Source: PFJX01 sp964542455 (GTDB lineage: Bacteria; Pseudomonadota; Gammaproteobacteria; Burkholderiales; Thiobacillaceae). From it: a stretch of DNA of 64,000 nt. Positions 1-8,484 of this stretch are shown piece after piece. The notes beneath the pieces are model-generated. The model worked only from the letters and a program-made list of their open reading frames with translations, was not told the origin of the DNA and did no database searches. The translations under genes were made by a program, and so were the position numbers. Positions within the stretch are counted from its first letter, which is position 1. Each line of letters begins with the position of its first letter. The DNA is taken from positions 33,728 to 97,727 of the forward strand of contig CAZIUC010000013.1 of assembly GCA_964542455.1 (NCBI GenBank), read 5' to 3'.

Positions 1-1342
1 GGTCGTTCTCCTTGCTCATTGGTGTGATGGGTTCCACTTCCAGGGTCAGGCCATGCCGCGCCGCGACCCGCATTCGGGCGCCGCGCGCCATAGGTCGAGG
101 GCTGCGCACCCGCCACAGTTCCCCGTGCACGCGCGCCCAGCCTTCGCTTGCGATGTCTTCCTCGGCCACCCCTTCCATCCCCGGCAATTCCTCGCCGCCG
201 GTGAGTACCGGGCGTTGCCGGGCGCGTAGCGCCATGCCGGCGACGGCAAAACTGAACAGGGCGGAGGTGGCCGCCAGCGGCACGATCAGCGCCCAGGAAA
301 CGCCGTAGCCGGGCAGGTCGGTGTCGATCAGCATCACCGAACCGAGAACGAAGGCGATGATGCCGCCCAGCCCCAGGGCGCCGAAGCTGGGCAGGAAAGC
401 TTCCGCCAGCATGAAGCCGATGCCGAGGACGATGAGCGCCAGCCCGACATAGTTGACCGGCATCAGTTGCAACGCGAACAGGGCGAGCAGCAAACAGATA
501 CCGCCGACCACGCCGGGCAGCGCCATGCCGGGGTTGAGAAATTCATAGAGCAGCCCGTAGATGCCCAGGAGCATCAGGATGTAGGCGATGCTCGGGTCGC
601 CGATGACCGACAGGAGGCGGCCGCGCCAGTCCGGTTCGGCGCGGGTGAGGGTCAGGCCGGCGGTGTCCAGGATGATTTCGCCCGTGACCAGTTTCACCTT
701 GCGGCCATGAATCTGCTTCAGCAGATCCGTCAGATCGGTCGCCACCACATCGACCACTTTCGCTTTCAGCGCCGCCGTCGCGGACAGGCTGACCGCCTCG
801 CGCACCGCTCGCTCCGCCCAGTCGGCGTTGCGCCCGCGCAGTTCGGCCAGGCCACGGATGTAGGCGGCGGCATCGTTGACCGCCTTCCTCGCTTTCGCAT
901 CCTGGGGCGGCGCGCCTTTCTCCCCCTTCTTCTCCGGCGCGGCCGGCTTGTCCGGGGTCGCGCCGGGAGCCAACTCCACCGGGGTCGCCGCGCCCAGATT
1001 GGTGGCAGGGGCCATGGCGGCGATGTGGCTGGCGTAGAGAATGTAGGTGCCGGCGCTGGCGGCGCGCGCGCCCTGGGGCGAGACGTAGGTGGCCACCGGC
1101 ACCGGGGAAGCGAGGATGGCCTTGATGATGTCGCGCATCGAGCTATCCAGGCCGCCCGGCGTGTCCATTTCGATCACCACCAGGTGGGCGCGCGCTTCGG
1201 CGGCCTTGTCGATGCCGCGTACCAGATAGTCGGCGCTGGCCGGCGCGATGGCGCCTTTCACGGTGAGCACATGCACGCCCTCCGCCCCCGCCGGCGGGAT
1301 GTGGAACAGCGCTAGAAGCAGCAACAAGGCCAAGCGCAACAT
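1..1342 (-). CDS. nfeD: NfeD-family membrane-bound serine protease (ClpP class), 3' end cut by window edge
   Basis: The frame opens at an ATG at 1342 and is still open at base 1, giving 447 residues. A hydrophobic signal sequence (MLRLALLLLLALFHIPPAGA) is followed by a ClpP/crotonase-like domain. The stretch GARAASAGTYI holds the probable catalytic serine. A Pro/Lys-rich insert, several membrane segments and the start of the C-terminal OB-fold NfeD domain follow. Family knowledge: long NfeD proteins are membrane proteases that usually act with a stomatin/SPFH partner; none is visible, though it could lie beyond the left edge. The gene is co-directional with the Mrp operon, about 100 bp downstream of mrpG. 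Only the last residues appear to be missing. Confidence 0.88.
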   Translation of the reverse strand, partial: MLRLALLLLLALFHIPPAGAEGVHVLTVKGAIAPASADYLVRGIDKAAEARAHLVVIEMDTPGGLDSSMRDIIKAILASPVPVATYVSPQGARAASAGTYILYASHIAAMAPATNLGAATPVELAPGATPDKPAAPEKKGEKGAPPQDAKARKAVNDAAAYIRGLAELRGRNADWAERAVREAVSLSATAALKAKVVDVVATDLTDLLKQIHGRKVKLVTGEIILDTAGLTLTRAEPDWRGRLLSVIGDPSIAYILMLLGIYGLLYEFLNPGMALPGVVGGICLLLALFALQLMPVNYVGLALIVLGIGFMLAEAFLPSFGALGLGGIIAFVLGSVMLIDTDLPGYGVSWALIVPLAATSALFSFAVAGMALRARQRPVLTGGEELPGMEGVAEEDIASEGWARVHGELWRVRSPRPMARGARMRVAARHGLTLEVEPITPMSKEND

Positions 1343-1443
1343 GGCGGTCACGTCCTTGCGATCATTGACGCCGAAACGGTCGGCGCGCCGGGACGAAGTA
1401 GTGCTCTCTATATAGCCTGTGACGTGGCGGCGACGCCGACCGG

Positions 1444-1770
1444 TCAGGAATCGGCCGTATCGTCATCCGGCGGCGGCGCCAGGGATTCGAGCCTCAGGTG
1501 CAGCGCCGCCTTGGCCAGGAGGTGCGCGGAAATCGGCGCGGTAATGAACAGAAACAGGGTCACCAGCACCTCATGCAGGCTCAGCCCCTCGCCCCGGTTG
1601 CTGAAAAACACCGACGAGGCGATCAGCATGCAGCCCACCCCCAGGGTGGTGGCCTTGGTGGGGCCGTGCAGGCGGGTGTAGAAGTCGCGCAACCGGGCCA
1701 GGCCGAGGGAGCCGATGAAGGTGAACAGCGCCCCGGCCAGGATGAGAAAAGACAACAGATAGTCCAGCAT
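1444..1770 (-). CDS. mrpG: Mrp Na+/H+ antiporter subunit G
   Basis: This 108-residue protein has three hydrophobic segments and the family pattern of GSLGLARLRDFYTRLHGPTKATTLG in its first third. It is the last subunit of a multisubunit monovalent cation/proton antiporter in the inner membrane. It lies 9 bp after mrpF in a contiguous minus-strand operon. Length and hydrophobicity profile are typical of MnhG/PhaG. The C-terminal tail is acidic (DDDTADS). Confidence 0.93.
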   Translation of the reverse strand: MLDYLLSFLILAGALFTFIGSLGLARLRDFYTRLHGPTKATTLGVGCMLIASSVFFSNRGEGLSLHEVLVTLFLFITAPISAHLLAKAALHLRLESLAPPPDDDTADS

Positions 1771-1779
1771 GGCTCGCCC

Positions 1780-2049
1780 CTATTCGATGATGTCGCCGCG
1801 CAACAGGTACTTGCACAGCGCCACGGTGCCGACGAAACCCATCATGGCGATGAGCAACGCGGCCTCGAAGTACAACGCGCTGCCGAGATGGATGCCCAGC
1901 AGCACCAGCAGCGCGATGGTGTTCACGTACAGCGTGTCCAGCGCCAGGATGCGATCCGGCGCGCTGGGGCCGCGCAACAGACGCCACACGCTGAGCGCCA
2001 CGGCGGCCCCCAGCAGGGCGAAGGCGATGGGAATGACCAGGGTCAGCAT
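1780..2049 (-). CDS. mrpF: Mrp Na+/H+ antiporter subunit F
   Basis: An 89-residue, three-helix membrane protein with the MnhF-type stretch GPSAPDRILALDTLYVN. The start overlaps the 3' end of mrpE by 7 bp, consistent with translational coupling. It is part of the membrane module of the Mrp antiporter. Assignment rests on sequence pattern, size and position in the mrp gene order. Confidence 0.93.
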   Translation of the reverse strand: MLTLVIPIAFALLGAAVALSVWRLLRGPSAPDRILALDTLYVNTIALLVLLGIHLGSALYFEAALLIAMMGFVGTVALCKYLLRGDIIE

Positions 2050-2537
2050 GGCTCGAACACCTCTTTCAATGGCGCTTCGTAACGCTGTTTGATAATGGCG
2101 ATCACGGCGGCGCCATCGGGCGCGTTCAGCGCATGCACCAGGAGAAAACGCCGGTCCGGGCTCAATCGCGCCGACACCGTGCCCGGCGTGAGGCAGATGG
2201 TGTTGGCCAGCAGGCCGATGGCCAGATCGCCGCGCAAATCCAACGGCACCTTCAGGAAAGACGGATGCAGGGAGCGCGGTCGCCCCAGGATCAGCCGCGC
2301 GACGGCCAGATTGGCCAGCACGATGTCCAGCAGCACCAACACCATGAAGCGCAACAGGGTCAGCGGTTTGTGGATGCGTACCGCCTCCGGCCAGTAGCGC
2401 AGGGTGAACAGGGGAATGGCCCAGCCCAGAAGCAGGCCGAGCACGATATGGCCGGGCGCCAGGCTGTTGTTGAGCAACAGCCAGATCGCGGCCAGGATCG
2501 GCGTCAGGAGGGGGTGGGGTAAAAGACGCTTACTCAT
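2043..2537 (-). CDS. mrpE: Mrp Na+/H+ antiporter subunit E
   Basis: The ATG at 2537 shares one base with the mrpD stop codon (TAATG), which fixes the start although the frame stays open upstream. The 164-residue product has two N-terminal membrane segments and a cytoplasmic domain with the MnhE hallmark ANTICLTPGTVSARLS. Known MrpE proteins support assembly and activity of the antiporter. It sits between mrpD and mrpF as in group 2 Mrp operons. Confidence 0.93.
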   Translation of the reverse strand: MSKRLLPHPLLTPILAAIWLLLNNSLAPGHIVLGLLLGWAIPLFTLRYWPEAVRIHKPLTLLRFMVLVLLDIVLANLAVARLILGRPRSLHPSFLKVPLDLRGDLAIGLLANTICLTPGTVSARLSPDRRFLLVHALNAPDGAAVIAIIKQRYEAPLKEVFEPC

Positions 2538-4144
2538 TAGCGCCCTCCCAGCACGGCATGAACATAAAGATAAGGCCGCGACAACTGTTCCGCGATGCTC
2601 GCCACATGGGCCTGGATCGGCCCGGCAAAAATGGTCATGGCCAGCCCCGCCAACAGCAAGCCGACGACCGGAACCAGGGCGGCCGCGCCCGGCAAAACGC
2701 TCCCCTCCCCCTTCGGGGTACCGAAGGGTAGGGGCTTCATCAGAGGGGCCGGGGGTGAGGGAGCGGGCGTGGCGCCGCAACTTTCCGGATTCGTGGCTGG
2801 CTCGTCCGCCATGCGCATCGCCGGCAAGGTCCGGAAAAACAGCACGCTGCCGCTCCTCGCCAGCGCGATCATGCCGAGCAGGCCGCCCAGCAGCACCGCC
2901 GCCATGATCCAGGCCGCGGCCGGGTGCGCCAGGGCCGCGCGCAGAAGCAGGAACTTGCCGAGGAAGCCGGACAGCGGCGGCAGCCCGATCATCTGCATGG
3001 CGGTGACGAAGAACAGCCCACCCAGCAACGAGGCCTGGGCGATGGCCGGGGCCGACTCCAGATGGTCGCCAGTCGCGCCACGGCGGTTGGCGATGACATC
3101 GGCGAGCAGGAACAGGGCCGCCGCCGCGAAAACGGAATGCGGCAGGTAATACAGGCCGGCGGCGATACCGGCGACACTGTCGAGCGCGAAGGCGGTCAAC
3201 AGCGACCCCACCGAAGCGAGCACCAGATAGGCCACCTGCCGCCGCAAAGCGGTCGCCGCCAACACCCCCAGCATGCCCACCAGCAAGGTGGCCAACGCCA
3301 TCGGCAACAGCCAGGGTTCGATCAGATGCGCCAGCGGCCCCGCACCGGCGCCGAATATCAGGCTGTAGACCCGGACGATGGCGTACACCCCCACCTTGGT
3401 CATGATCGCGAACAGGGCCGCCACCGGCGCGCTGGTGTGGGCGTAGGCGGCGGGCAGCCAGAGATAGAGCGGCAACAGCGCCGCCTTGAGCGCGAACACC
3501 GCGAACAGCAACAGCCCCGCCGCCCTGACCAGGCCCAGTTCCTGTGCCGGCGTGGCCGCCACCTTGCGCGCCAGATCGGCCATGTTGAGCGTGCCGAACA
3601 CGCCGAAGAGCGTGCCCACCGCGATCAGGAACAGGGCGGAACCGGCCAGATTGAGCACCACGTAATGCAAGCCCGCGCGCACCCGCGCGCGGCCGCCGCC
3701 ATGCAGGATCAACCCGTAGGAAGCCAGCAACAGCACCTCAAAAAACACGAAAAGGTTGAACAGATCGCCGGTAAGAAACGCGCCATTGAGGCCGAACAAC
3801 TGCAACTGGAACAGGACGTGGAAATGCCTACCCCGCGCATCGCCGCCCTGGCAGGCATAAAGCAGCGCGAACAACGCCAGCAGCGCGGTGGCCAGCAGCA
3901 TCCAGGCGGCCAGCGCATCCGCGACCAGAACGATGCCGAACGGCGCCGGCCAGTTGCCCAGGTTGTAGACCAGGATGTCGCCGCCGCTCAGCGCGCCATT
4001 GAGGAGCAACGCCAGGCCGATCTGGCCGAGCACGGCGGCCACGCTCAACACCCGGCGTAGGCGGATACCCCTGTGCCGGATCAGCAACAGCAGGATGCCG
4101 GCCAGCAGGGGCAGTAACAGGGGCGCGATGGCGAGGTGGTTCAC
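2537..4144 (-). CDS. mrpD: Mrp Na+/H+ antiporter subunit D (NuoN/NuoL-like), with in-frame repeat insertion
   Basis: This 535-residue polytopic protein belongs to the proton-conducting antiporter family related to complex I subunits NuoL/M/N. The conserved centre is present (FALKAALLPLYLWLPAAYAH, with its lysine and the histidine at the helix end). It overlaps mrpC by 4 bp and mrpE by 1 bp. Oddity: residues about 450-482, between the last two membrane segments, are Pro/Gly-rich (PAPSPPAPLMKPLPFG). They are encoded by a palindromic repeat, part of which recurs exactly upstream of nosF (2720-2746 versus 44281-44307). The frame is kept, so the protein is probably still made with a longer loop. 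Confidence 0.93.
   Translation of the reverse strand: MNHLAIAPLLLPLLAGILLLLIRHRGIRLRRVLSVAAVLGQIGLALLLNGALSGGDILVYNLGNWPAPFGIVLVADALAAWMLLATALLALFALLYACQGGDARGRHFHVLFQLQLFGLNGAFLTGDLFNLFVFFEVLLLASYGLILHGGGRARVRAGLHYVVLNLAGSALFLIAVGTLFGVFGTLNMADLARKVAATPAQELGLVRAAGLLLFAVFALKAALLPLYLWLPAAYAHTSAPVAALFAIMTKVGVYAIVRVYSLIFGAGAGPLAHLIEPWLLPMALATLLVGMLGVLAATALRRQVAYLVLASVGSLLTAFALDSVAGIAAGLYYLPHSVFAAAALFLLADVIANRRGATGDHLESAPAIAQASLLGGLFFVTAMQMIGLPPLSGFLGKFLLLRAALAHPAAAWIMAAVLLGGLLGMIALARSGSVLFFRTLPAMRMADEPATNPESCGATPAPSPPAPLMKPLPFGTPKGEGSVLPGAAALVPVVGLLLAGLAMTIFAGPIQAHVASIAEQLSRPYLYVHAVLGGR
2698..2770. repeat. Dispersed palindromic repeat inside mrpD
   Basis: A GC-rich block begins with a CCCTTCGGGG...CCGAAGGG hairpin and ends in a gggg-rich arm. 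Bases 2720-2746 are identical, in reverse complement, to 44281-44307 in front of nosF. It interrupts mrpD without breaking the frame. Confidence 0.7.
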
Positions 4145-4470
4145 GGCTCGTCCAGCCCATCGACATGATCGTTACCGAGTTCAGCGCGCGCTTTCAAGGC
4201 CAGCACGATGACGAAAGCGGTCATGGCGAAGCCGATGACGATGGCGGTGAGTACCAGCGCCTGCGGCACCGGGTCGGCATAAGCGGTCGCGGAGGCGCGG
4301 ATCACCGGCGGCTGGCCGATGCTGAGGCGGCCCATGCTGAACAGGAACAGATTGACCGCGTAGGACAGAAAGGTCAGCCCCAACACCACCGGGAACGTGC
4401 GGCCGCGCAAGGCGAGATAGACACCGCAGGCGGTGAGCACGCCGATCGAAATGGCGATCAGGGCTTCCAT
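4141..4470 (-). CDS. mrpC: Mrp Na+/H+ antiporter subunit C (NuoK-like)
   Basis: A 109-residue, three-helix protein homologous in pattern to NuoK: GVYLALRGRTFPVVLGLTFLS, then a helix running into the conserved DPVPQALVLTAIVIGFA. It overlaps mrpD by 4 bp (ATGA). It is separated from mrpA by about 330 bp of repeat DNA, so the operon is contiguous in direction but interrupted by an insertion-type region. Confidence 0.94.
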   Translation of the reverse strand: MEALIAISIGVLTACGVYLALRGRTFPVVLGLTFLSYAVNLFLFSMGRLSIGQPPVIRASATAYADPVPQALVLTAIVIGFAMTAFVIVLALKARAELGNDHVDGLDEP

Positions 4471-4529
4471 CAGCGTGCCTCCCTGCCCGGAAGGGTGGGA
4501 TTGCAGAAAACGCTTGCCGCGGCCAGAAG

Positions 4530-4801
4530 CCGAATCCCCCTTTTTTTCAAGGCTCTTTTCGCGTTAGCTCGTGACGCGTACTGGCGAGGTTCCCCCCTTT
4601 TAAAAAGGGGGGCTAGGGGGGATTTTCGGACGCCCGCACACGCGCAACCCGTGGAGAAATCCCCCTCAATCCCCCTTTGATAAAGGGGGAAGCCACTCTC
4701 ACGAGCTCCTTCACTCATATCACCAGCTAACGCGAAAAGAGCCTTTTTCAAAGGGGGGTTAGGGGGGATTTCCACGGCTGATAGCCATGCACGCGCCTGT
4801 T
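4530..4801. repeat. Composite inverted repeat with poly-purine hairpins between mrpA and mrpC
   Basis: No gene is supported here. The region holds three hairpins of the type CCCCCTTT..AAAGGGGG joined by GGGGGATTT and AAATCCCCC arms, and a core reading TTTCGGACGC, GCACACGCGC and CCGTGGAG. A longer inverted pair built on AAGGCTCTTTTCGCGTTAGC and its complement frames the block (about 4550 and 4726). Related blocks lie at 7956-8056, 52320-52385, 53160-53262, 56488-56585 and 63612-63770. Confidence 0.75.
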
Positions 4802-7639
4802 TCACGGCAGCCCCCCTTTCCCAAGAGTGAGCACAGCGCCCGCCTTGCTGTGCAGCAAGCCCAGGTGAATCAGTATCTGCAAGGTCGCGCCCACCACCAC
4901 CAGGTAGACGCCCAGGTCGAAGGCCATCGCCGAAGCCAGTTCGAAATCGCCGACCAGCGGCCAGTCCAGGTGGCCGAAAGTGGAGGTGAGGAAGGGGTAG
5001 CCGAGAAGCAGGCTGCCCAGGCCGGTGAGAGTGGCGATGGCCAGTCCCGCGCCGATGATCGGGTGCATGTTCCCCGGCAGGCGGGAATGGGTCCATTCCA
5101 CGCCGTTGGCCAGGTACTGCATGATCAGCGCCACCGCCGTGACCAGCCCGGCGATGAAACCGCCGCCGGGTTGATTGTGGCCGCGCAGCAGGATGAACAG
5201 CGAGACCAGCAGCGCCAGCGGCAGCAGCAGGCGGGTGAAGGAGGCCATGATGACCGGGTGCATATCCCGGTTCCAGGCGCGCCCGTCGGCATCGTTGAGC
5301 GGCCCGTCGAGACACAGTTTTTCCAGCATGGCGTAGATGGCCAGGCCGGCCAGGGCCAGCACGGTGATCTCGCCGAGGGTATCGAAGCCGCGGAAGTCCA
5401 CCAGGATCACGTTCACCACGTTGCCGCCACCACCCCCCGAAACGCTGTTGGCGAGGAACCAGTCACCAATGCTGGTGTAAGGCCGGGTCAGCACCACCCA
5501 GGCCAGAGCGCCCACCCCGCCGCCGACCAGCAGGGCGAGGATGGCATCCCGGCCCCGGCGCATGGGATGCGACTCGGCGGGCGTGTGCTGGGGCAGGAAA
5601 TACAGCGCCAGCAACAGCAGCACCACGGTCACCACTTCCACCGACAACTGGGTCAGGGCGAGATCCGGCGCGGAAAACTTCACGAAAATCAGCGACACCA
5701 CCAGCCCCACCACGCCGATCAGCACCAGGGCGGTGAAACGCCGCCGGTGCAAGGCCACGACGGCAATGGACGCCGCGATCAGAGCGCAGGCGGCCAACAG
5801 GCTGACGCCATCCACCGGCAGCGGGGCGCGCGGGCCGGTCAGCGCCGCCGCGCCGCCATGCCAACCGACCCAGCCGAGGAGCAAGGCGAAGGACAGGAAC
5901 AGGAACAGCATGCGTTGCAGGGAGCCGGCATCGAACAAGCGGGTCACCCCCCGAGCGAAGGCGAGCAACGCCCGCAGCAGCGCGTCGTAAACCAGACGGG
6001 CATCCAGATATTCCTCATAGCGGGCATGCCAGGCATACAACGGCCGCCGCGCGCCATAGAGCAGCACGCCGCCGACCAGGGCGATCACGCTCATCCACAA
6101 GGCCGGCGAGAAGCCATGCCAGATCGCCAGATCATGCCTGGGCAACGGCCCTTGCAACACGCTGGCCGCCGCTACCGCCAGGATGGGCTCGACGGTTTGC
6201 GCCGGAAAAATCCCAACCAGCAGACACAGCAGCACCAGCACTTCCACCGGGACTTTCATCCAGCGCGGTGGTTCGTGCGGCGTCCTGGGCAGGTCGATGG
6301 GCTGGCCGTTGAAAAACACGTCATGCACGAAGCGCAGGGAATAGGCCACGGCGAAGATGCCGGCCACGGTCACCGCCACCGGCAGCAGCCAGCCGAAGTG
6401 CATCCATGTCGCCAGATGGTTGGCCATGTGGTTGGCCATCTCCACCGCCTCGGCGAAGAACATCTCCTTGGACAGGAAGCCGTTGACCAGCGGCACACCC
6501 GCCATCGCCGCCGCCGCCACCATCGCCAGGGTGGCGGTGTAGGGCATGAACCGCCAAAGGCCGTTGATGCGGCGCATGTCGCGGGTGCCGGTCTCGTGGT
6601 CGATGATGCCGGCGGCCATGAACAGCGACGCCTTGAAAATGGCGTGATTGATGATGTGGAACACCCCCGCCACCGCCGCCAGCGGCGTGCCGATGCCGAA
6701 CAGCAGGGTGATCAGCCCCAGGTGGCTGATGGTGGAATAGGCCAGCAGCCCCTTCAGGTCGTGTTTGAACAAGGCGGTGAAAGCGCCGATCAACAAGGTC
6801 AGCAAGCCGACACCGCCCACCAGCCATGACCATTCCGGCGTGCCGGACAGCGCTGGAAACAGGCGCGCCAGCAGAAACACCCCGGCCTTCACCATGGTCG
6901 CCGAATGCAGGTAGGCCGATACCGGGGTCGGCGCCGCCATCGCGTGCGGCAGCCAGAAATGGAAGGGAAACTGGGCCGACTTGGTGAACGCCCCCAGCAG
7001 CACCAGGATCAGGGTCGGCAAGTAGAGCGGATGCGCGCGGATGACATCGCCCGAGGCCAGAACCACGGACAACTCATAACTGCCGGTGATTTCGCCCAGC
7101 AACAGAATGCCACCGAGCAGGGCCAGCCCCCCGGCGCCGGTCACCGCCAAAGCCATGCGCGCGCCCTGGCGCGCCTGTTCGCGCTCGCGCCAGTAACCGA
7201 TCAGCAGGAACGAGGAGAGGCTGGTCAGCTCCCAGAACATCAGCAACTGGATCAGATTCTCGGACAGCACCACTCCCAGCATGGCGCCCATGAACAGCAA
7301 CAGATAGGCATACAGACGGCCCAGGCTGTCGCGTTCGGACAGATAGTAACGGGCGTAAAGAATCACCAGCAGGCCGATACCCAGAATCAACCCGGCGAAC
7401 AGCAAGCCCAGCCCATCGAGTCGGAACGCCAGATCGAGCCCCACCGCCGGCATCCAGGCAATGCGCTGTATCAGAGTGACGCCGGCAAACGGCGCGGACA
7501 GCAGCGGCGACAGCCAGGCCAGCGCCGCCAAAGCCACGCCACCCGCCGCCCAGGCGGCATGAGAGCGCCCGAAGCGGGATACCCAGGCCACCAGAATGGC
7601 GCCCAGGAAGGGAGTGAGGACGGCGAGGAGCAGGTTCAT
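4802..7639 (-). CDS. mrpA: Mrp Na+/H+ antiporter subunit A fused to subunit B
   Basis: This 945-residue membrane protein is the largest Mrp subunit. Residues 1-600 match the NuoL-like antiporter half, with a conserved glutamate helix (MFWELTSLSSFLLIGYW) and a lysine helix (FTKSAQFPFHFWLPHAM). A NuoJ/MbhD-like section follows (about 610-760). The MnhB domain is at the C-terminus (RDMHPVIMASFTRLLLPLAL... GHNQPGGGFIAGLV). Such A-B fusions are normal in group 2 Mrp systems. The last residues, LGKGGLP, are read from the flanking poly-purine repeat, so the natural C-terminus was probably replaced. The start codon lies only 2 bp from the MITE-like element at 7642-7879, which supplies the sequence where the ribosome binding site should be. 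Confidence 0.95.
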   Translation of the reverse strand: MNLLLAVLTPFLGAILVAWVSRFGRSHAAWAAGGVALAALAWLSPLLSAPFAGVTLIQRIAWMPAVGLDLAFRLDGLGLLFAGLILGIGLLVILYARYYLSERDSLGRLYAYLLLFMGAMLGVVLSENLIQLLMFWELTSLSSFLLIGYWREREQARQGARMALAVTGAGGLALLGGILLLGEITGSYELSVVLASGDVIRAHPLYLPTLILVLLGAFTKSAQFPFHFWLPHAMAAPTPVSAYLHSATMVKAGVFLLARLFPALSGTPEWSWLVGGVGLLTLLIGAFTALFKHDLKGLLAYSTISHLGLITLLFGIGTPLAAVAGVFHIINHAIFKASLFMAAGIIDHETGTRDMRRINGLWRFMPYTATLAMVAAAAMAGVPLVNGFLSKEMFFAEAVEMANHMANHLATWMHFGWLLPVAVTVAGIFAVAYSLRFVHDVFFNGQPIDLPRTPHEPPRWMKVPVEVLVLLCLLVGIFPAQTVEPILAVAAASVLQGPLPRHDLAIWHGFSPALWMSVIALVGGVLLYGARRPLYAWHARYEEYLDARLVYDALLRALLAFARGVTRLFDAGSLQRMLFLFLSFALLLGWVGWHGGAAALTGPRAPLPVDGVSLLAACALIAASIAVVALHRRRFTALVLIGVVGLVVSLIFVKFSAPDLALTQLSVEVVTVVLLLLALYFLPQHTPAESHPMRRGRDAILALLVGGGVGALAWVVLTRPYTSIGDWFLANSVSGGGGGNVVNVILVDFRGFDTLGEITVLALAGLAIYAMLEKLCLDGPLNDADGRAWNRDMHPVIMASFTRLLLPLALLVSLFILLRGHNQPGGGFIAGLVTAVALIMQYLANGVEWTHSRLPGNMHPIIGAGLAIATLTGLGSLLLGYPFLTSTFGHLDWPLVGDFELASAMAFDLGVYLVVVGATLQILIHLGLLHSKAGAVLTLGKGGLP

Positions 7640-7641
7640 TA

Positions 7642-7879
7642 AACCTAGAAACGGCAGTTGAACGCGCCCGATGGCGTGTCCGGACGGGTGTCTGGCGTGA
7701 AGCGACGACGCAGCGGGCCGGGGCCCGCAAGGAGGAGCGACAAAGGCAGGCGCCCGCCCGGACGTGCCAGCGGGTGCGTAGCGGACTCACCGAAAAAGTG
7801 AGGGTAATCGAAGGCACGAGGGGCTCTATTCATCAGGGGTTCCAATGGCAAACGAGCGGTCAACTGCCGTTTCTAGGTT
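7642..7879. mobile_element. MITE-like element with 20-bp perfect terminal inverted repeats
   Basis: AACCTAGAAACGGCAGTTGA at 7642-7661 is repeated exactly in inverse orientation at 7860-7879. The 238-bp unit has no transposase. A 72-codon minus-strand frame spans almost all of it, but it runs through both terminal repeats and has no recognisable domain, so I do not call it a gene. The left end abuts the mrpA start codon. Confidence 0.75.
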
Positions 7880-7955
7880 AAAGGCTGACTTTACCGGACG
7901 TGTGGCGTGTGGGCGTTGCCAGGTTGAATGACGTGAAAGCGCGTGTTGGCGTGGC

Positions 7956-8056
7956 TTCCCCCTTTTTCAAAGGGGGAGTGAGGGGGATTTCTCCAAGGGT
8001 TGTACATGTGCGAGCGTCCGAAAATCCCCCCTGGCCCCCCTTTGAAAAGGGGGGAA
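7956..8056. repeat. Composite poly-purine inverted repeat
   Basis: Two hairpins (CCCCCTTTTTC-AAAGGGGG and CCCCCCTTTG-AAAAGGGG) flank a core with GGGGGATTT and AAATCCCCC arms and a GAGCGTCCG segment. It is the same family as the block at 4530-4801. It lies just 3' of the rhodanese gene and may act as a transcript end. Confidence 0.7.
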
Positions 8057-8076
8057 CCCAGCCAACCGCGCGCCGC

Positions 8077-8484
8077 TCAGTTCCTGACCACCGGATTGCC
8101 TTCGCCGATCCAGCGGGTGATGCCGTTGCGCACGTTGTAGACCTTCGTGTAGCCCATCTTTTCCATCAACTCGCGCGCCAGCGTATCGCTGCGGTTGCCG
8201 GTGCGGCAGATGATGATGACCGGCTGCTCGCGCGGCACTTCCCGCGTGAAGGTGGGAATGAAATCCGGGTGCAAACGGCCGCCGCCGTCGACGAAGGTCA
8301 GCTTGCGGCTGCCCGCCACCACGCCGGTCTGACGCCATTCATCCGGGCGGCGCACGTCGTAGATCGGCACCCCCCGCTCCAGCAGCGCCTTCAACTGGGT
8401 GTTATCGACGTTGCTGTAAGGCGGCTCGCCACAGCCGGCGAGCGCGAACAGGGAAAGCGCGATGGCGAACAGGCGTGACAACAT
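8077..8484 (-). CDS. Rhodanese-like lipoprotein
   Basis: The 135-residue product starts at the ATG at 8484, which shares a base with the terC stop codon (TGATG). A lipoprotein signal (LSLFALAGC, Cys at about residue 18) is followed by a single rhodanese domain with the active-site loop CRTGNRSD. Family knowledge: such proteins bind or transfer sulfane sulfur on a cysteine; export as a lipoprotein places this one in the periplasm. The substrate cannot be inferred. Poly-purine repeats follow directly. Confidence 0.87.
   Translation of the reverse strand: MLSRLFAIALSLFALAGCGEPPYSNVDNTQLKALLERGVPIYDVRRPDEWRQTGVVAGSRKLTFVDGGGRLHPDFIPTFTREVPREQPVIIICRTGNRSDTLARELMEKMGYTKVYNVRNGITRWIGEGNPVVRN

Noticed and set aside
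4787..6829. A 680-codon plus-strand frame opposite mrpA
   Set aside because: His/Gln/Gly-rich shadow of the MrpA frame without any domain.
7645..7863. A 72-codon frame in the MITE
   Set aside because: It spans both terminal repeats, has no domain and no ribosome site.
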